Positions 5,640 through 8,649 of a DNA stretch of 8,649 nt are shown here, piece by piece. Within the stretch, counting starts at the first letter, position 1. Each line of letters begins with the position of its first letter. The notes under the pieces are model-generated. The model was not told the DNA's origin. It made no database searches and saw nothing but the letters and a program-made list of their open reading frames with translations. A program made the translations under genes and the position numbers. The DNA is from Gammaproteobacteria bacterium (GTDB lineage: Bacteria; Pseudomonadota; Gammaproteobacteria; UBA6429; Thiohalophilaceae): the NCBI GenBank assembly GCA_003233255.1, contig QILH01000166.1, positions 1-8,649 of the forward strand. Reading direction: 5' to 3'.

Positions 5640-8600
5640 ATGGGATCTTTTCGGAATACATCTGCATCGACAACGCGCTACCAGACATTTATTTTCAGCC
5701 TGATCGGTCTGGGTGGTTTACTTCTCGCACTCTCTGCATGTGACCAAACGAGCCAAAAATCAAAACCAGATCCGGTTCGTAATGATCAAGGCTGGTCTGA
5801 ACAGATCAGCGCGCATACCAGTGGCAGTATTTCCAAATATGAAGCTATTTCAATTCGTTTTGTACACGATGTCATTTCAGCGGATAAGGTGGGTGCTGAT
5901 GCGCTGGGCATTTTGGAGGTCTCACCGCCTATTCAGGGCGAGTTAATATTTAATAGCAAAAGAGAGATCACTTTAATACCAGACAAACCACTAAAATCGG
6001 GTCAACGCTATCGGTTTAAATTACACAGTTACGATTTTATTAATTTTCCAGACGATTTAAAAAGTTATACGTTTGATGTTGGAGTTATCAAACAAAATTT
6101 TGAGGTGGTGATCCGAGGAATCAGCGCTCAACTGAATAGCAAAGGTAAGTTAAAGATCACCGGTGTGGTCACGACGGCAGATAAAGAGGAGGCGGTGAAA
6201 CTCGAAAAGTTATTATCAGCATCGTATAAAGGCAAAAAGCTAGGCCTGGATTGGCAGCATAGCCCGGATGGTCGGCAGCACCTGTTTGTCATTCCTGGAA
6301 TTGAACGCGATAAAGCCCAGGCGACCGTTATGCTTAGCTGGAATGGTCAGGTCATAGGTGTAGATAACAGTGGTGAAACGAAAGTCGACATCCCGGTTAC
6401 GGGTGAGTTTAAAGTATCAACGGTGCGGGTGGTTAACGGCAATCAACAGTATATTGAAGTACAGCTAACCGATGTTATCGATCCACGCCAGAATTTAAGC
6501 GGGCTGGTCAAATTCAGTCAGGGGGAATTTAGAACCGAGATCGATGGAAATATATTAAAGGTCTATCCTGGCGCAGGTATCGTTGGTGAAGTCAGTGTTA
6601 CCCTGGATGCGGCATTAAAAAGTTCATTGGGGACTAAACTGGGTGAACAGGTTAGTCGTAATGTGGTTTTCACCAGTCAGAAACCACAGGTTCGTTTTGC
6701 CGGAAAAGGTGTCATTTTGCCGGAAAATCAGCTGCTGGCGATTCCGTTTGAGGCCATCAACGTACATTCGGTTCGGGTTTCGGCCATGTTGATTTATGAA
6801 AAAAATATTGGCCGGTTTTTACAGGATAACCAGTTGAGCGGTGAAAGTAGTATAACTCGCGTGGGCCGTTATCTATGGAGTAAAACCATCAAGCTTGATT
6901 CGGCGCAGGCCGATAAATGGAATCGTTATAATATCGACGCAACCGAATTATTAAAAAGTTACCCAGGGGCCCTGTTTCGCCTGGATCTATCCGTAACTCG
7001 CCGCAATTCGACTTATAGTTGCAGTGAAGAAGAAAATGCGGTGCCTTTTCCCAAACAGCAACCCATGGTTAATTATGAAGAGGCGGATATTCGTCAGTCT
7101 AGCAACTGGGATAATTATGAACAATTTTATAACGATGACTATTATCGTGGTTGGGAAGACCGCCAGAATCCCTGTAAAGATGCCTATTATAAATTTGAAG
7201 CGGCGACCAAAACCTATCGCAACTTTATGGCTTCAAATATTGGCCTGTTAGCCAAACGCGGTGAAGGTAACCGAGTGTTCGTTGTTGCGACCGATCTTTC
7301 TACCTCTGCACCCATGCAAGGTGTGGCTATCGAGTTTCGTAATTTTCAGGATCAAAAACTGGCGACAGTGAAAACCGATAAAAATGGTTTTGCCGATACC
7401 GAACTCGGCGGGCGACCTTTTTATATTACGGCCCGTTCGGGTAAACAGGTCGGCTATTTAAAAATGACGGCAGGTGCGGCATTGCCTACCAGTCATTTTG
7501 ATACAGGTGGTCAGAAGGTCAAACAGGGTGTTAAAGGGATTATTTACGGTGAACGTGGTGTATGGAGACCAGGCGATGATATGTTTATGACCTTTGTTAT
7601 GGAAGACAGACAAAATAAAATCCCGGCCAATCACCCGGTAACCATGGAGTTATACAATCCGAAAGGTCAGATGATCGAGGCGAAGACCAACAGTAAACCC
7701 GTGGGTGATTTTTATAAATTTAAATTTACTACCCGTGAAGATTCTGAGACCGGTAACTGGAAAGTTAAAGCCATCCTGGGTGGAAACAGTTTTGTTAAAT
7801 CAGTTAAAGTCGAGACGGTGGTGCCCAATCGTCTTAAGATCGATCTGAAATTTCCAGAAGATCCCTTATTACAACAAAATATGCCGGCTAAAATTGGTTT
7901 ATCCAGTCAGTGGTTACACGGAGCGATTGCCGGTGGTCTGAAAAGTGAAGTGGCGGTGCGGATGATACCGGTTAAAACAAAGTTTGATCGTAATTCGGAC
8001 TATCGCTTTGATGATCCGGCACGAAAATTTAATGCTGAAAACACAACGATTTTTGAGGGCGAGCTGGATGCTAAAGGTAATGTTGAGTTCAGTGCGAACT
8101 TAAGCCCGGCTACGCCGTCCCCCGGTATGCTGACCGCCAGTTTTAATAGCAAGGTCTATGAAAAAGGCGGTGCGTTTAGTACCAGTAACGTACGAGTAAA
8201 ATATCATCCCTATACCCACTATGTTGGCATAAAGTTACCTAAAGGTGATGCATCACGGGACATGTTGTTGACCGATAAAAAACATGTGGTTGACATTGCC
8301 AGCCTGAGCGCGAAGGGTGAACCGGTATCACTTGATAAGGTGCAGGTCACACTCTATAAAATCGACTGGAAATGGTGGTGGGATCAATCCGGTGACGAGT
8401 TAGCGCAATACTCAAGTGCTTATTACAACCAACATCTGAAGCAAGGCATTATAAAAACAAAAGATGGGCACGGCCAATGGGAATTTGAAATTAAATATCC
8501 TGAATGGGGGCGCTATTTAATTCGTGCCTGTGATGAGGTAGGCAATCATTGTAGCGGGAAAATATTTTATATCGACTGGCCATCCTGGGCCGGTAAAGCA

Positions 8601-8649
8601 CGAGAGTCCAAGGGCATCGGTGCGACGGTGTTAAATTTATCGGCCGATA
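5640..8649 (+). CDS. Alpha-2-macroglobulin family lipoprotein (3' end outside window)
   Basis: The frame is open from ATG 5640 through the right edge, about 1003 residues. A lipoprotein signal (hydrophobic segment about 17-31, lipobox LSAC) places lipidation at Cys34. Asp35 follows, which by the enterobacterial +2 rule predicts retention at the inner membrane facing the periplasm, as in E. coli YfhM. After a low-complexity linker come repeated macroglobulin-type beta-sandwich domains. The conserved segment YGERGVWRPGDD (636-647) corresponds to the Tyr-x-x-Arg-Gly-x-(Tyr/Trp)-Arg-Pro-Gly hallmark of bacterial members. A Tyr/Asp-rich insert at 478-512, bounded by Cys461 and Cys512, resembles that of the longer members of the family rather than YfhM itself. 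The thioester (CxEQ) and the complement-like helical domain would lie beyond the window, so protease trapping by thioester cannot be judged. The family role is periplasmic protection against foreign proteases. It has its own ribosome binding site and a long leader, so is probably transcribed independently. Confidence 0.9.
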   Translation, partial: MGSFRNTSASTTRYQTFIFSLIGLGGLLLALSACDQTSQKSKPDPVRNDQGWSEQISAHTSGSISKYEAISIRFVHDVISADKVGADALGILEVSPPIQGELIFNSKREITLIPDKPLKSGQRYRFKLHSYDFINFPDDLKSYTFDVGVIKQNFEVVIRGISAQLNSKGKLKITGVVTTADKEEAVKLEKLLSASYKGKKLGLDWQHSPDGRQHLFVIPGIERDKAQATVMLSWNGQVIGVDNSGETKVDIPVTGEFKVSTVRVVNGNQQYIEVQLTDVIDPRQNLSGLVKFSQGEFRTEIDGNILKVYPGAGIVGEVSVTLDAALKSSLGTKLGEQVSRNVVFTSQKPQVRFAGKGVILPENQLLAIPFEAINVHSVRVSAMLIYEKNIGRFLQDNQLSGESSITRVGRYLWSKTIKLDSAQADKWNRYNIDATELLKSYPGALFRLDLSVTRRNSTYSCSEEENAVPFPKQQPMVNYEEADIRQSSNWDNYEQFYNDDYYRGWEDRQNPCKDAYYKFEAATKTYRNFMASNIGLLAKRGEGNRVFVVATDLSTSAPMQGVAIEFRNFQDQKLATVKTDKNGFADTELGGRPFYITARSGKQVGYLKMTAGAALPTSHFDTGGQKVKQGVKGIIYGERGVWRPGDDMFMTFVMEDRQNKIPANHPVTMELYNPKGQMIEAKTNSKPVGDFYKFKFTTREDSETGNWKVKAILGGNSFVKSVKVETVVPNRLKIDLKFPEDPLLQQNMPAKIGLSSQWLHGAIAGGLKSEVAVRMIPVKTKFDRNSDYRFDDPARKFNAENTTIFEGELDAKGNVEFSANLSPATPSPGMLTASFNSKVYEKGGAFSTSNVRVKYHPYTHYVGIKLPKGDASRDMLLTDKKHVVDIASLSAKGEPVSLDKVQVTLYKIDWKWWWDQSGDELAQYSSAYYNQHLKQGIIKTKDGHGQWEFEIKYPEWGRYLIRACDEVGNHCSGKIFYIDWPSWAGKARESKGIGATVLNLSAD

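Noticed and set aside
7024..7251. Short + strand open frame inside the alpha-2-macroglobulin gene
   Set aside because: It is out of frame with a clear long lipoprotein gene, and its sequence shows no domain.

Overview
The window comes from a Gram-negative bacterium, most likely a gammaproteobacterium. It carries type VI secretion (T6SS) spike genes and a bacterial alpha-2-macroglobulin lipoprotein with a classical lipobox. All recognisable genes are on the + strand, and I found no RNA gene, CRISPR array or transposase. The exact taxon cannot be read from the sequence.

Left part (1-4409): a vgrG-effector-immunity type cassette. The vgrG gene enters from the left edge. It has an in-frame amber codon (148-150) inside the OB-fold of the gp5-like part, and the same reading frame then continues to 1596. 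Its beta-helix is followed by a C-terminal extension of about 180 residues that looks like one or two small beta-sandwich (Ig/transthyretin-like) modules. Eight bases after its ribosome binding site comes a 557-residue alpha/beta hydrolase with a GHSHGG nucleophile elbow and no signal peptide, a strong candidate T6SS lipase (Tle-like) effector. Three bases after that stop begins a 376-residue secreted leucine-rich-repeat protein, which by position is the candidate periplasmic immunity protein. Base composition drops sharply from the vgrG core (36 G+C in the 60 bases 661-720) to the effector (14 G+C in 2401-2460), as expected for an exchangeable cargo cassette.

Middle part (4410-5360): gene debris. 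It holds a small gene broken by a one-base shift at a run of seven A (4458-4717), a short piece resembling the tail of another lipase with a GDGTVP motif (4777-4917), and a truncated second vgrG covering only part of the gp27-like region (4905-5360). The end of this fragment aligns with the left edge of the window at 50 of 60 bases, so the locus once held a second vgrG-effector-immunity unit that has decayed or recombined.

Right part (5361-8649): about 280 bases of AT-rich non-coding DNA with short inverted repeats and a possible promoter, then a large alpha-2-macroglobulin family lipoprotein gene open through the right edge (about 1003 residues visible). It appears to be a separate transcription unit and marks the border of the T6SS island. 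Functionally it would be a periplasmic envelope-defence protein, and no direct link with the T6SS genes can be shown from the sequence.
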